Source: Thereva unica
Taxonomy: Eukaryota; Arthropoda; Insecta; Diptera; Therevidae
NCBI GenBank assembly: GCA_949987705.1
Contig: OX465286.1
Coordinates: 310,001 to 374,000, forward strand
DNA length: 64,000 nt
Reading direction: 5' to 3'
The translations under genes and the position numbers were made by a program. Below are positions 33,953-46,192 of this stretch, in pieces. Numbering within the stretch: the first letter of the stretch is position 1; each line of letters begins with the position of its first letter. The notes under the pieces are model-generated. The model was not told the origin of the DNA and ran no database searches. It saw only the letters and a list, made by a program, of their open reading frames with translations.

Positions 33953-34915
33953 ACCCCTTGGAATTTCTCGGTAAACTTAACTGCGCTGGATTCAGGGGAG
34001 CGAGCCCTTTCCAACGAGGCCCCTTTCATCCAAATCGGAGCACTGTAGCAAAAGTGCGAAAAATCGGGCCAAAATATTCAAAGGGGTACCCCTTTGGATT
34101 TTTTGCGATTTGAGAAATCTCCGGGGCGGCCCTTTTTTGGGGTGGGAAATTGTTGGGGACCTCCCAGGGAGCCTGCGAATTCAATTCCACCCCGGGCTGG
34201 CCAGTATTTCCCGAGATAATGGGCGTTCTGCAGCCCCCCTTCGGGAAATCACAAAAGAGGGGATAACTCCTTAACCCCTTGGAATTTCTCGGTAAACTTA
34301 ACTGCGCTGGATTCAGGGGAGCGAGCCCTTTCCAACGAGGCCCCTTTCATCCAAATCGGAGCACTGTAGCAAAAGTGCGAAAAATCGGGCCAAAATATTC
34401 AAAGGGGTACCCCTTTGGATTTTTTGCGATTTGAGAAATCTCCGGGGCGGCCCTTTTTTGGGGTGGGAAATTGTTGGGGACCTCCCAGGGAGCCTGCGAA
34501 TTCAATTCCACCCCGGGCTGGCCAGTATTTCCCGAGATAATGGGCGTTCTGCAGCCCCCCTTCTGGAAATCACAAAAGAGGGGATAACTCCCTAACCCCT
34601 TGGAATTTCTCGGTAAACTTAACTGCGCTGGATTCAGGGGAGCGAGCCCTTTCCAACGAGGCCCCTTTCATCCAAATCGGAGCACTGTAGCAAAAGTGCG
34701 AAAAATCGGGCCAAAATATTCAAAGGGGTACCTCTTTGGATTTTTTGCGATTTGAGAAATCTCCGGGGCGGCCCTTTTTTGGGGTGGGAAATTGTTGGGG
34801 ACCTCCCAGGGAGCCTGCGAATTCAATTCCACCCCGGGCTGGCCAGTATTTCCCGAGATAATGGGCGTTCTGCAGCCCCCCTTCGGGAAATCACAAAAGA
34901 GGGGATAACTCCTTA
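33953..34915 (+). repeat. Three 321-bp units without insertion
   Basis: Units start at 33953, 34274 and 34595. The second ends with CTTCTGGAAATC and CTCCCTAACC, variants that reappear at the 1976-bp higher-order repeat borders (about 44184 and 46160). The third has GTACCTC. Confidence 0.8.
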
Positions 34916-37900
34916 ACCCCTTGGAATTTCTCGGTAAACTTAACTGCGCTGGATTCAGGGGAGCGAGCCCTTTCCATCGAGGCCCCTTTCATCCAAATCG
35001 GAGCACTGTAGCAAAAGTGCGAAAAATCGGGCCAAAATATTCAAAGGGGTACCCCTTTGGATTTTTTGCGATTTGAGAAATCTCCGGGCGGCCCTTTTGG
35101 AGGGGGTGGGGGGCGGCCCTTTTTTGGGGTGGGAAATTGTTGGGGACCTCCCAGGGAGCCTGCGAATTCAATTCCACCCCGGGCTGGCCAGTATTTCCCG
35201 AGATAATGGGCGTTCTGCAGCCCCCCTTCGGGAAATCACAAAAAAGGGGATAACTCCTTAACCCCTTGGAATTTCTCGGTAAACTTAACTGCGCTGGATT
35301 CAGGGGAGCGAGCCCTTTCCATCGAGGCCCCTTTCATCCAAATCGGAGCACTGTAGCAAAAGTGCGAAAAATCGGGCCAAAATATTCAAAGGGGTACCCC
35401 TTTGGATTTTTTGCGATTTGAGAAATCTCCGGGGCGGCCCTTTTTTGGGGTGGGAAATTGTTGGGGACCTCCCAGGGAGCCTGCGAATTCAATTCCACCC
35501 CGGGCTGGCCAGTATTTCCCGAGATAATGGGCGTTCTGCAGCCCCCCTTCGGGAAATCACAAAAAAGGGGATAACTCCTTAACCCCTTGGAATTTCTCGG
35601 TAAACTTAACTGCGCTGGATTCAGGGGAGCGAGCCCTTTCCATCGAGGCCCCTTTCATCCAAATCGGAGCACTGTAGCAAAAGTGCGAAAAATCGGGCCA
35701 AAATATTCAAAGGGGTACCCCTTTGGATTTTTTGCGATTTGAGAAATCTCCGGGGCGGCCCTTTTGGAGGGGGTGGGGGGCGGCCCTTTTTTGGGGTGGG
35801 AAATTGTTGGGGACCTCCCAGGGAGCCTGCGAATTCAATTCCACCCCGGGCTGGCCAGTATTTCCCGAGATAATGGGCGTTCTGCAGCCCCCCTTCGGGA
35901 AATCACAAAAAAGGGGATAACTCCTTAACCCCTTGGAATTTCTCGGTAAACTTAACTGCGCTGGATTCAGGGGAGCGAGCCCTTTCCATCGAGGCCCCTT
36001 TCATCCAAATCGGAGCACTGTAGCAAAAGTGCGAAAAATCGGGCCCAAATATTCAAAGGGGTACCCCTTTGGATTTTTTGCGATTTGAGAAATCTCCGGG
36101 GCGGCCCTTTTGGAGGGGGTGGGGGGCGGCCCTTTTTTGGGGTGGGAAATTGTTGGGGACCTCCCAGGGAGCCTGCGAATTCAATTCCACCCCGGGCTGG
36201 CCAGTATTTCCCGAGATAATGGGCGTTCTGCAGCCCCCCTTCGGGAAATCACAAAAAAGGGGATAACTCCTTAACCCCTTGGAATTTCTCGGTAAACTTA
36301 ACTGCGCTGGATTCAGGGGAGCGAGCCCTTTCCAACGAGGCCCCTTTCATCCAAATCGGAGCACTGTAGCAAAAGTGCGAAAAATCGGGCCAAAATATTC
36401 AAACGGGTACCTCTTTGGATTTTTTGCGATTTGAGAAATCTCCGGGGCGGCCCTTTTTTGGGGTGGGAAATTGTTGGGGACCTCCCAGGGAGCCGGCGAA
36501 TTCAATTCCACCCCGGGCTGGCCAGTATTTCCCGAGATAATGGGCGTTCTGCAGCCCCCCTTCGGGAAATCACAAAAAAGGGGATAACTCCTTAACCCCT
36601 TGGAATTTCTCGGTAAACTTAACTGCGCTGGATTCAGGGGAGCGAGCCCTTTCCAACGAGGCCCCTTTCATCCAAATCGGAGCACTGTAGCAAAAGTGCG
36701 AAAAATCGGGCCAAAATATTCAAAGGGGTACCCCTTTGGATTTTTTGCGATTTGAGAAATCTCCGGGGCGGCCCTTTTGGAGGGGGTGGGGGCGGCCCTT
36801 TTTTGGGGTGGGAAATTGTTGGGGACCTCCCAGGGAGCCTGCGAATTCAATTCCACCCCGGGCTGGCCAGTATTTCCCGAGATAATGGGCGTTCTGCAGC
36901 CCCCCTTCGGGAAATCACAAAAAAGGGGATAACTCCTTAACCCCTTGGAATTTCTCGGTAAACTTAACTGCGCTGGATTCAGGGGAGCGAGCCCTTTCCA
37001 TCGAGGCCCCTTTCATCCAAATCGGAGCACTGTAGCAAAAGTGCGAAAAATCGGGCCAAAATATTCAAAGGGGTACCTCTTTGGATTTTTTGCGATTTGA
37101 GAAATCTCCGGGGCGGCCCTTTTGGAGGGGGTGGGGGGCGGCCCTTTTTTGGGGTGGGAAATTGTTGGGGACCTCCCAGGGAGCCTGCGAATTCAATTCC
37201 ACCCCGGGCTGGCCAGTATTTCCCGAGATAATGGGCGTTCTGCAGCCCCCCTTCGGGAAATCACAAAAAAGGGGATAACTCCTTAACCCCTTGGAATTTC
37301 TCGGTAAACTTAACTGCGCTGGATTCAGGGGAGCGAGCCCTTTCCATCGAGGCCCCTTTCATCCAAATCGGAGCACTGTAGCAAAAGTGCGAAAAATCGG
37401 GCCAAAATATTCAAAGGGGTACCCCTTTGGATTTTTTGCGATTTGAGAAATCTCCGGGCGGCCCTTTTGGAGGGGGTGGGGGGCGGCCCTTTTTTGGGGT
37501 GGGAAATTGTTGGGGACCTCCCAGGGAGCCTGCGAATTCAATTCCACCCCGGGCTGGCCAGTATTTCCCGAGATAATGGGCGTTCTGCAGCCCCCCTTCG
37601 GGAAATCACAAAAAAGGGGATAACTCCTTAACCCCTTGGAATTTCTCGGTAAACTTAACTGCGCTGGATTCAGGGGAGCGAGCCCTTTCCAACGAGGCCC
37701 CTTTCATCCAAATCGGAGCACTGTAGCAAAAGTGCGAAAAATCGGGCCCAAATATTCAAAGGGGTACCCCTTTAGATTTTTTGCGATTTGAGAAATCTCC
37801 GGGGCGGCCCTTTTTTGGGGTGGGAAATTGTTGGGGACCTCCCAGGGAGCCTGCGAATTCAATTCCACCCCGGGCTGGCCAGTATTTCCCGAGATAATGG

Positions 37901-39283
37901 GCGTTCTGCAGCCCCCCTTCGGGAAATCACAAAAAAGGGGATAACTCCTTAACCCCTTGGAATTTCTCGGTAAACTTAACTGCGCTGGATTCAGGGGAGC
38001 GAGCCCTTTCCATCGAGGCCCCTTTCATCCAAATCGGAGCACTGTAGCAAAAGTGCGAAAAATCGGGCCAAAATATTCAAAGGGGTACCCCTTTGGATTT
38101 TTTGCGATTTGAGAAATCTCCGGGGCGGCCCTTTTGGAGGGGGTGGGGGGCGGCCCTTTTTTGGGGTGGGAAATTGTTGGGGACCTCCCAGGGAGCCTGC
38201 GAATTCAATTCCACCCCGGGCTGGCCAGTATTTCCCGAGATAATGGGCGTTCTGCAGCCCCCCTTCGGGAAATCACAAAAGAGGGGACAACTCCTTAACC
38301 CCTTGGAATTTCTCGGTAAACTTAACTGCGCTGGATTCAGGGGAGCGAGCCCTTTCCAACGAGGCCCCTTTCATCCAAATCGGAGCACTGTAGCAAAAGT
38401 GCGAAAAATCGGGCCCAAATATTCAAAGGGGTACCCCTTTGGATTTTTTGCGATTTGAGAAATCTCCGGGGCGGCCCTTTTTTGGGGTGGGAAATTGTTG
38501 GGGACCTCCCAGGGAGCCTGCGAATTCAATTCCACCCCGGGCTGGCCAGTATTTCCCGAGATAATGGGCGTTCTGCAGCCCCCCTTCGGGAAATCACAAA
38601 AGAGGGGATAACTCCTTAACCCCTTGGAATTTCTCGGTAAACTTAACTGCGCTGGATTCAGGGGAGCGAGCCCTTTCCATCGAGGCCCCTTTCATCCAAA
38701 TCGGAGCACTGTAGCAAAAGTGCGAAAAATCGGGCCAAAATATTCAAAGGGGTACCTCTTTGGATTTTTTGCGATTTGAGAAATCTCCGGGGCGGCCCTT
38801 TTGGAGGGGGTGGGGGCGGCCCTTTTTTGGGGTGGGAAATTGTTGGGGACCTCCCAGGGAGCCTGCGAATTCAATTCCACCCCGGGCTGGCCAGTATTTC
38901 CCGAGATAATGGGCGTTCTGCAGCCCCCCTTCGGGAAATCACAAAAGAGGGGATAACTCCTTAACCCCTTGGAATTTCTCGGTAAACTTAACTGCGCTGG
39001 ATTCAGGGGAGCGAGCCCTTTCCAACGAGGCCCCTTTCATCCAAATCGGAGCACTGTAGCAAAAGTGCGAAAAATCGGGCCCAAATATTCAAAGGGGTAC
39101 CCCTTTGGATTTTTTGCGATTTGAGAAATCTCCGGGGCGGCCCTTTTTTGGGGTGGGAAATTGTTGGGGACCTCCCAGGGAGCCTGCGAATTCAATTCCA
39201 CCCCGGCTGGCCAGTATTTCCCGAGATAATGGGCGTTCTGCAGCCCCCCTTCGGGAAATCACAAAAGAGGGGATAACTCCTTA
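34916..39283 (+). repeat. Mixed block of long and 321-bp units
   Basis: Long units start at 34916, 35582, 35928, 36595, 36940, 37286, 37952 and 38619, with 321-bp or 320-bp units between them. Markers CCATCGAGG, GTACCTC, CACAAAAAAGG and GGGCCCAAAT are mixed. The order 345, 346 (GTACCTC), 345 (one G fewer at CCGGGCGG) from 36595 to 37630 recurs near 53991-55026 and 58729-59764, suggesting a shared ancestral three-unit block. Confidence 0.75.
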
Positions 39284-39949
39284 ACCCCTTGGAATTTCTC
39301 GGTAAACTTAACTGCGCTGGATTCAGGGGAGCGAGCCCTTTCCAACGAGGCCCCTTTCATCCAAATCGGAGCACTGTAGCAAAAGTGCGAAAAATCGGGC
39401 CAAAATATTCAAAGGGGTACCCCTTTGGATTTTTTTGCGATTTGAGAAATCTCCGGGGCGGCCCTTTTTTGGGGTGGGAAATTGTTGGGGACCTCCCAGG
39501 GAGCCTGCGAATTCAATTCCACCCCGGCTGGCCAGTATTTCCCGAGATAATGGGCGTTCTGCAGCCCCCCTTCGGGAAATCACAAAAGAGGGGATAACTC
39601 CTTAACCCCTTGGAATTTCTCGGTAAACTTAACTGCGCTGGATTCAGGGGAGCGAGCCCTTTCCAACGAGGCCCCTTTCATCCAAATCGGAGCACTGTAG
39701 CAAAAGTGCGAAAAATCGGGCCCAAATTTTCAAAGGGGTACCCCTTTGGATTTTTTGCGATTTGAGAAATCTCCGGGGCGGCCCTTTTGGAGGGGGTGGG
39801 GGCGGCCCTTTTTTGGGGTGGGAAATTGTTGGGGACCTCCCAGGGAGCCTGCGAATTCACTTCCACCCCGGGCTGGCCAGTATTTCCCGAGATAATGGGC
39901 GTTCTGCAGCCCCCCTTCGGGAAATCACAAAAGAGGGGATAACTCCTTA
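39284..39949 (+). repeat. 666-bp dimer, partial copy of the 1306-bp repeat
   Basis: A 321-bp unit (extra T in GGATTTTTTTGCG and one G fewer in CCCCGGCTGG, cancelling in length) is followed by a 345-bp insertion unit with GAATTCACTTCC. This equals the first half of the 1306-bp repeats that follow. It has a private CCCAAATTTTC change near 39725. Confidence 0.8.
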
Positions 39950-41255
39950 ACCCCTTGGAATTTCTCGGTAAACTTAACTGCGCTGGATTCAGGGGAGCGA
40001 GCCCTTTCCAACGAGGCCCCTTTCATCCAAATCGGAGCACTGTAGCAAAAGTGCGAAAAATCGGGCCAAAATATTCAAAGGGGTACCCCTTTGGATTTTT
40101 TTGCGATTTGAGAAATCTCCGGGGCGGCCCTTTTTTGGGGTGGGAAATTGTTGGGGACCTCCCAGGGAGCCTGCGAATTCAATTCCACCCCGGCTGGCCA
40201 GTATTTCCCGAGATAATGGGCGTTCTGCAGCCCCCCTTCGGGAAATCACAAAAGAGGGGATAACTCCTTAACCCCTTGGAATTTCTCGGTAAACTTAACT
40301 GCGCTGGATTCAGGGGAGCGAGCCCTTTCCAACGAGGCCCCTTTCATCCAAATCGGAGCACTGTAGCAAAAGTGCGAAAAATCGGGCCCAAATATTCAAA
40401 GGGGTACCCCTTTGGATTTTTTGCGATTTGAGAAATCTCCGGGGCGGCCCTTTTGGAGGGGGTGGGGGCGGCCCTTTTTTGGGGTGGGAAATTGTTGGGG
40501 ACCTCCCAGGGAGCCTGCGAATTCACTTCCACCCCGGGCTGGCCAGTATTTCCCGAGATAATGGGCGTTCTGCAGCCCCCCTTCGGGAAATCACAAAAGA
40601 GGGGATAACTCCTTAACCCCTTGGAATTTCTCGGTAAACTTAACTGCGCTGGATTCAGGGGAGCGAGCCCTTTCCAACGAGGCCCCTTTCATCCAAATCG
40701 GAGCACTGTAGCAAAAGTGCGAAAAATCGGGCCAAAATATTCAAAGGGGTACCCCTTTGGATTTTTTGCGATTTGAGAAATCTTCGGGCGGCCTTTTTTT
40801 GGGGTGGGAAATTGTTGGGGACCTCCCAGGGAGCCTGCGAATTCAATTCCACCCCGGCTGGCCAGTATTTCCCGAGATAATAGGCGTTCTGCAGCCCCCC
40901 TTCGGGAAATCACAAAAGAGGGGATAACTCCCTAACCCCTTGGAATTTCTCGGTAAACTTAACTGCGCTGGATTCAGGGGAGCGAGCCCTTTCCAACGAG
41001 GCCCCTTTCATCCAAATCGGAGCACTGTAGCAAAAGTGCGAAAAATCGGGCCAAAATATTCAAAGGGGTACCCCTTTGGATTTTTTGCGATTTGAGAAAT
41101 CTCCGGGGCGGCCCTTTTTTGGGGTGGGAAATTGTTGGGGACCTCCCAGGGAGCCTGCGAATTCAATTCCACCCCGGGCTGGCCAATATTTCCCGAGATA
41201 ATGGGCGTTCTGCAGCCCCCCTTCGGGAAATCACAAAAGAGGGGATAACTCCCTA
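39950..41255 (+). repeat. Higher-order repeat 1306 bp, copy 1
   Basis: Four units of 321, 345, 319 and 321 bp. Diagnostic changes are T7 with CCCCGGCTGG in the first, GAATTCACTTCC in the second, TCTTCGGGCGG with GATAATAGGCG in the third, and GGCCAATATT in the fourth. Every marker reappears exactly 1306 bp further on. Confidence 0.9.
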
Positions 41256-42561
41256 ACCCCTTGGAATTTCTCGGTAAACTTAACTGCGCTGGATTCAGGG
41301 GAGCGAGCCCTTTCCAACGAGGCCCCTTTCATCCAAATCGGAGCACTGTAGCAAAAGTGCGAAAAATCGGGCCAAAATATTCAAAGGGGTACCCCTTTGG
41401 ATTTTTTTGCGATTTGAGAAATCTCCGGGGCGGCCCTTTTTTGGGGTGGGAAATTGTTGGGGACCTCCCAGGGAGCCTGCGAATTCAATTCCACCCCGGC
41501 TGGCCAGTATTTCCCGAGATAATGGGCGTTCTGCAGCCCCCCTTCGGGAAATCACAAAAGAGGGGATAACTCCTTAACCCCTTGGAATTTCTCGGTAAAC
41601 TTAACTGCGCTGGATTCAGGGGAGCGAGCCCTTTCCAACGAGGCCCCTTTCATCCAAATCGGAGCACTGTAGCAAAAGTGCGAAAAATCGGGCCCAAATA
41701 TTCAAAGGGGTACCCCTTTGGATTTTTTGCGATTTGAGAAATCTCCGGGGCGGCCCTTTTGGAGGGGGTGGGGGCGGCCCTTTTTTGGGGTGGGAAATTG
41801 TTGGGGACCTCCCAGGGAGCCTGCGAATTCACTTCCACCCCGGGCTGGCCAGTATTTCCCGAGATAATGGGCGTTCTGCAGCCCCCCTTCGGGAAATCAC
41901 AAAAGAGGGGATAACTCCTTAACCCCTTGGAATTTCTCGGTAAACTTAACTGCGCTGGATTCAGGGGAGCGAGCCCTTTCCAACGAGGCCCCTTTCATCC
42001 AAATCGGAGCACTGTAGCAAAAGTGCGAAAAATCGGGCCAAAATATTCAAAGGGGTACCCCTTTGGATTTTTTGCGATTTGAGAAATCTTCGGGCGGCCT
42101 TTTTTTGGGGTGGGAAATTGTTGGGGACCTCCCAGGGAGCCTGCGAATTCAATTCCACCCCGGCTGGCCAGTATTTCCCGAGATAATAGGCGTTCTGCAG
42201 CCCCCCTTCGGGAAATCACAAAAGAGGGGATAACTCCCTAACCCATTGGAATTTCTCGGTAAACTTAACTGCGCTGGATTCAGGGGAGCGAGCCCTTTCC
42301 AACGAGGCCCCTTTCATCCAAATCGGAGCACTGTAGCAAAAGTGCGAAAAATCGGGCCAAAATATTCAAAGGGGTACCCCTTTGGATTTTTTGCGATTTG
42401 AGAAATCTCCGGGGCGGCCCTTTTTTGGGGTGGGAAATTGTTGGGGACCTCCCAGGGAGCCTGCGAATTCAATTCCACCCCGGGCTGGCCAATATTTCCC
42501 GAGATAATGGGCGTTCTGCAGCCCCCCTTCGGGAAATCACAAAAGAGGGGATAACTCCCTA
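41256..42561 (+). repeat. Higher-order repeat 1306 bp, copy 2
   Basis: The same four-unit order and the same markers as copy 1 are shifted by exactly 1306 bp (GATAATAGGCG near 42186, GGCCAATATT near 42490). One visible difference is ACCCATTGG at 42241, where copy 1 has ACCCCTTGG. The near identity implies a very recent duplication, or an assembly duplication. Confidence 0.9.
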
Positions 42562-44216
42562 ACCCCTTGGAATTTCTCGGTAAACTTAACTGCGCTGGAT
42601 TCAGGGGAGCGAGCCCTTTCCAACGAGGCCCCTTTCATCCAAATCGGAGCACTGTAGCAAAAGTGCGAAAAATCGGGCCAAAATATTCAAAGGGGTACCC
42701 CTTTGGATTTTTTGCGATTTGAGAAATCTCCGGGGCGGCCCTTTTTTGGGGTGGGAAATTGTTGGGGACCTCCCAGGGAGCCTGCGAATTCAATTCCACC
42801 CCGGGCTGGCCAGTATTTCCCGAGATAATGGGCGTTCTGCAGCCCCCCTTCGGGAAATCACAAAAGAGGGGATAACTCCCTAACCCCTTGGAATTTCTCG
42901 GTAAACTTAACTGCGCTGGATTCAGGGGAGCGAGCCCTTTCCAACGAGGCCCCTTTCATCCAAATCGGAGCACTGTAGCAAAAGTGCGAAAAATCGGGCC
43001 AAAATATTCAAAGGGGTACCCCTTTGGATTTTTTGCGATTTGAGAAATCTCCGGGGCGGCCCTTTTGGAGAGGGTGGTGGGCGGCCCTTTTTTGGGGTGG
43101 GAAATTGTTGGGGACCTCCCAGGGAGCCTGCGAATTCAATTCCACCCCGGGCTGGCCAGTATTTCCCGAGATAATGGGCGTTCTGCAGCCCCCCTTCGGG
43201 AAATCACAAAAGAGGGGATAACTCCTTAACCCCTTGGAATTTCTCGGTAAACTTAACTGCGCTGGATTCAGGGGAGCGAGCCCTTTCCAACGAGGCCCCT
43301 TTCATCCAAATCGGAGCACTGTAGCAAAAGTGCGAAAAATCGGGCCAAAATATTCAAAGGGGTACCCCTTTGGATTTTTTGCGATTTGAGAAATCTCCGG
43401 GGCGGCCCTTTTGGAGAGGGTGGGGGGCGGCCCTTTTTTGGGGTGGGAAATTGTTGGGGACCTCCCAGGGAGCCTGCGAATTCAATTCCACCCCGGGCTG
43501 GCCAGTATTTCCCGAGATAATGGGCGTTCTGCAGCCCCCCTTCGGGAAATCACAAAAGAGGGGATAACTCCTTAACCCCTTGGAATTTCTCGGTAAACTT
43601 AACTGCGCTGGATTCAGGGGAGCGAGCCCTTTCCAACGAGGCCCCTTTCATCCAAATCGGAGCACTGTAGCAAAAGTGCGAAAAATCGGGCCAAAATATT
43701 CAAAGGGGTACCCCTTTGGATTTTTTGCGATTTGAGAAATCTCCGGGGCGGCCCTTTTTTGGGGTGGGAAATTGTTGGGGACCTCCCAGGGAGCCTGCGA
43801 ATTCAATTCCACCCCGGGCTGGCCAGTATTTCCCGAGATAATGGGCGTTCTGCAGCCCCCCTTCGGGAAATCACAAAAGAGGGGATAACTCCTTAACCCC
43901 TTGGAATTTCTCGGTAAACTTAACTGCGCTGGATTCAGGGGAGCGAGCCCTTTCCAACGAGGCCCCTTTCATCCAAATCGGAGCACTGTAGCAAAAGTGC
44001 GAAAAATCGGGCCAAAATATTCAAAGGGGTACCCCTTTGGATTTTTTGCGATTTGAGAAATCTCCGGGGCGGCCCTTTTTTGGGGTGGGAAATTGTTGGG
44101 GACCTCCCAGGGAGCCTGCGAATTCAATTCCACCCCGGGCTGGCCAGTATTTCCCGAGATAATGGGCGTTCTGCAGCCCCCCTTCTGGAAATCACAAAAG
44201 AGGGGATAACTCCCTA
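42562..44216 (+). repeat. Five units linking two higher-order repeat blocks
   Basis: 321-bp units start at 42562, 43575 and 43896; long units (346 bp) start at 42883 and 43229 with GGAGAGGG. Unit 42883 also has GTGGTGGG in its insert. The last unit ends with CTTCTGGAAATC and CTCCCTAACC, the motif that borders each 1976-bp repeat. Confidence 0.75.
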
Positions 44217-46192
44217 ACCCCTTGGAATTTCTCGGTAAACTTAACTGCGCTGGATTCAGGGGAGCGAGCCCTTTCCAACGAGGCCCCTTTCATCCAAATC
44301 GGAGCACTGTAGCAAAAGTGCGAAAAATCGGGCCAAAATATTCAAAGGGGTACCCCTTTGGATTTTTTGCGATTTGAGAAATCTCCGGGGCGGCCCTTTT
44401 TTGGGGTGGGAAATTGTTGGGGACCTCCCAGGGAGCCTGCGAATTCAATTCCACCCCGGGCTGGTCAGTATTTCCCGAGATAATGGGCGTTCTGCAGCCC
44501 CCCTTCGGGAAATCACAAAAGAGGGGATAACTCCTTAACCCCTTGGAATTTCTCGGTAAACTTAACTGCGCTGGATTCAGGGGAGCGAGCCCTTTCCAAC
44601 GAGGCCCCTTTCATCCAAATCGGAGCACTGTAGCAAAAGTGCGAAAAATCGGGCCAAAATATTCAAGGGGGTACCCCTTTGGATTTTTTGCGATTTGAGA
44701 AATCTCCGGGGCGGCCCTTTTTTGGGGTGGGAAATTGTTGGGGACCTCCCAGGGAGCCTGCGAATTCAATTCCACCCCGGGCTGGCCAGTATTTCCCGAG
44801 ATAATGGGCGTTCTGCAGCCCCCCTTCGGGAAATCACAAAAGAGGGGATAACTCCTTAACCCCTTGGAATTTCTCGGTAAACTTAACTGCGCTGGATTCA
44901 GGGGAGCGAGCCCTTTCCATCGAGGCCCCTTTCATCCAAATCGGAGCACTGTAGCAAAAGTGCGAAAAATCGGGCCAAAATATTCAAAGGGGTACCCCTT
45001 TGGATTTTTTGCGATTTGAGAAATCTCCGGGGCGGCCCTTTTTTGGGGTGGGAAATTGTTGGGGACCTCCCAGGGAGCCTGCGAATTCAATTCCACCCCG
45101 GGCTGGCCAGTATTTCCCGAGATAATGGGCGTTCTGCAGCCCCCCTTCGGGAAATCACAAAAGAGGGGATAACTCCTTAACCCCTTGGAATTTCTCGGTA
45201 AACTTAACTGCGCTGGATTCAGGGGAGCGAGCCCTTTCCATCGAGGCCCCTTTCATCCAAATCGGAGCACTGTAGCAAAAGTGCGAAAAATCGGGCCAAA
45301 ATATTCAAAGGGGTACCCCTTTGGATTTTTTGCGATTTGAGAAATCTCCGGGGCGGCCCTTTTGGAGAGGGTGGGGGGCGGCCCTTTTTTGGGGTGGGAA
45401 ATTGTTGGGGACCTCCCAGGGAGCCTGCGAATTCAATTCCACCCCGGGCTGGCCAGTATTTCCCGAGATAATGGGCGTTCTGCAGCCCCCCTTCGGGAAA
45501 TCACAAAAGAGGGGATAACTCCCTAACCCCTTGGAATTTCTCGGTAAACTTAACTGCGCTGGATTCAGGGGAGCGAGCCCTTTCCAACGAGGCCCCTTTC
45601 ATCCAAATCGGAGCACTGTAGCAAAAGTGCGAAAAATCGGGCCAAAATATTCAAAGGGGTACCTCTTTGGATTTTTTGCGATTTGAGAAATCTCCGGGGC
45701 GGCCCTTTTTTGGGGTGGGAAATTGTTGGGGACCTCCCAGGGAGCCTGCGAATTCAATTCCACCCCGGGCTGGCCAGTATTTCCCGAGATAATGGGCGTT
45801 CTGCAGCCCCCCTTCGGGAAATCACAAAAGAGGGGATAACTCCCTAACCCCTTGGAATTTCTCGGTAAACTTAACTGCGCTGGATTCAGGGGAGCGAGCC
45901 CTTTCCATCGAGGCCCCTTTCATCCAAATCGGAGCACTGTAGCAAAAGTGCGAAAAATCGGGCCAAAATATTCAAAGGGGTACCTCTTTGGATTTTTTGC
46001 GATTTGAGAAATCTCCGGGGCGGCCCTTTTGGAGGGGGTGGGGGGCGGCCCTTTTTTGGGGTGGGAAATTGTTGGGGACCTCCCAGGGAGCCTGCGAATT
46101 CAATTCCACCCCGGGCTGGCCAGTATTTCCCGAGATAATGGGCGTTCTGCAGCCCCCCTTCTGGAAATCACAAAAGAGGGGATAACTCCCTA
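44217..46192 (+). repeat. Higher-order repeat 1976 bp, copy 1
   Basis: Six units of 321, 321, 321, 346, 321 and 346 bp. Markers are GCTGGTCAGT in the first, TCAAGGGGGTAC in the second, CCATCGAGG in the third, fourth and sixth, GGAGAGGG in the fourth insert and GTACCTC in the last two. All recur 1976 bp later. Confidence 0.9.
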
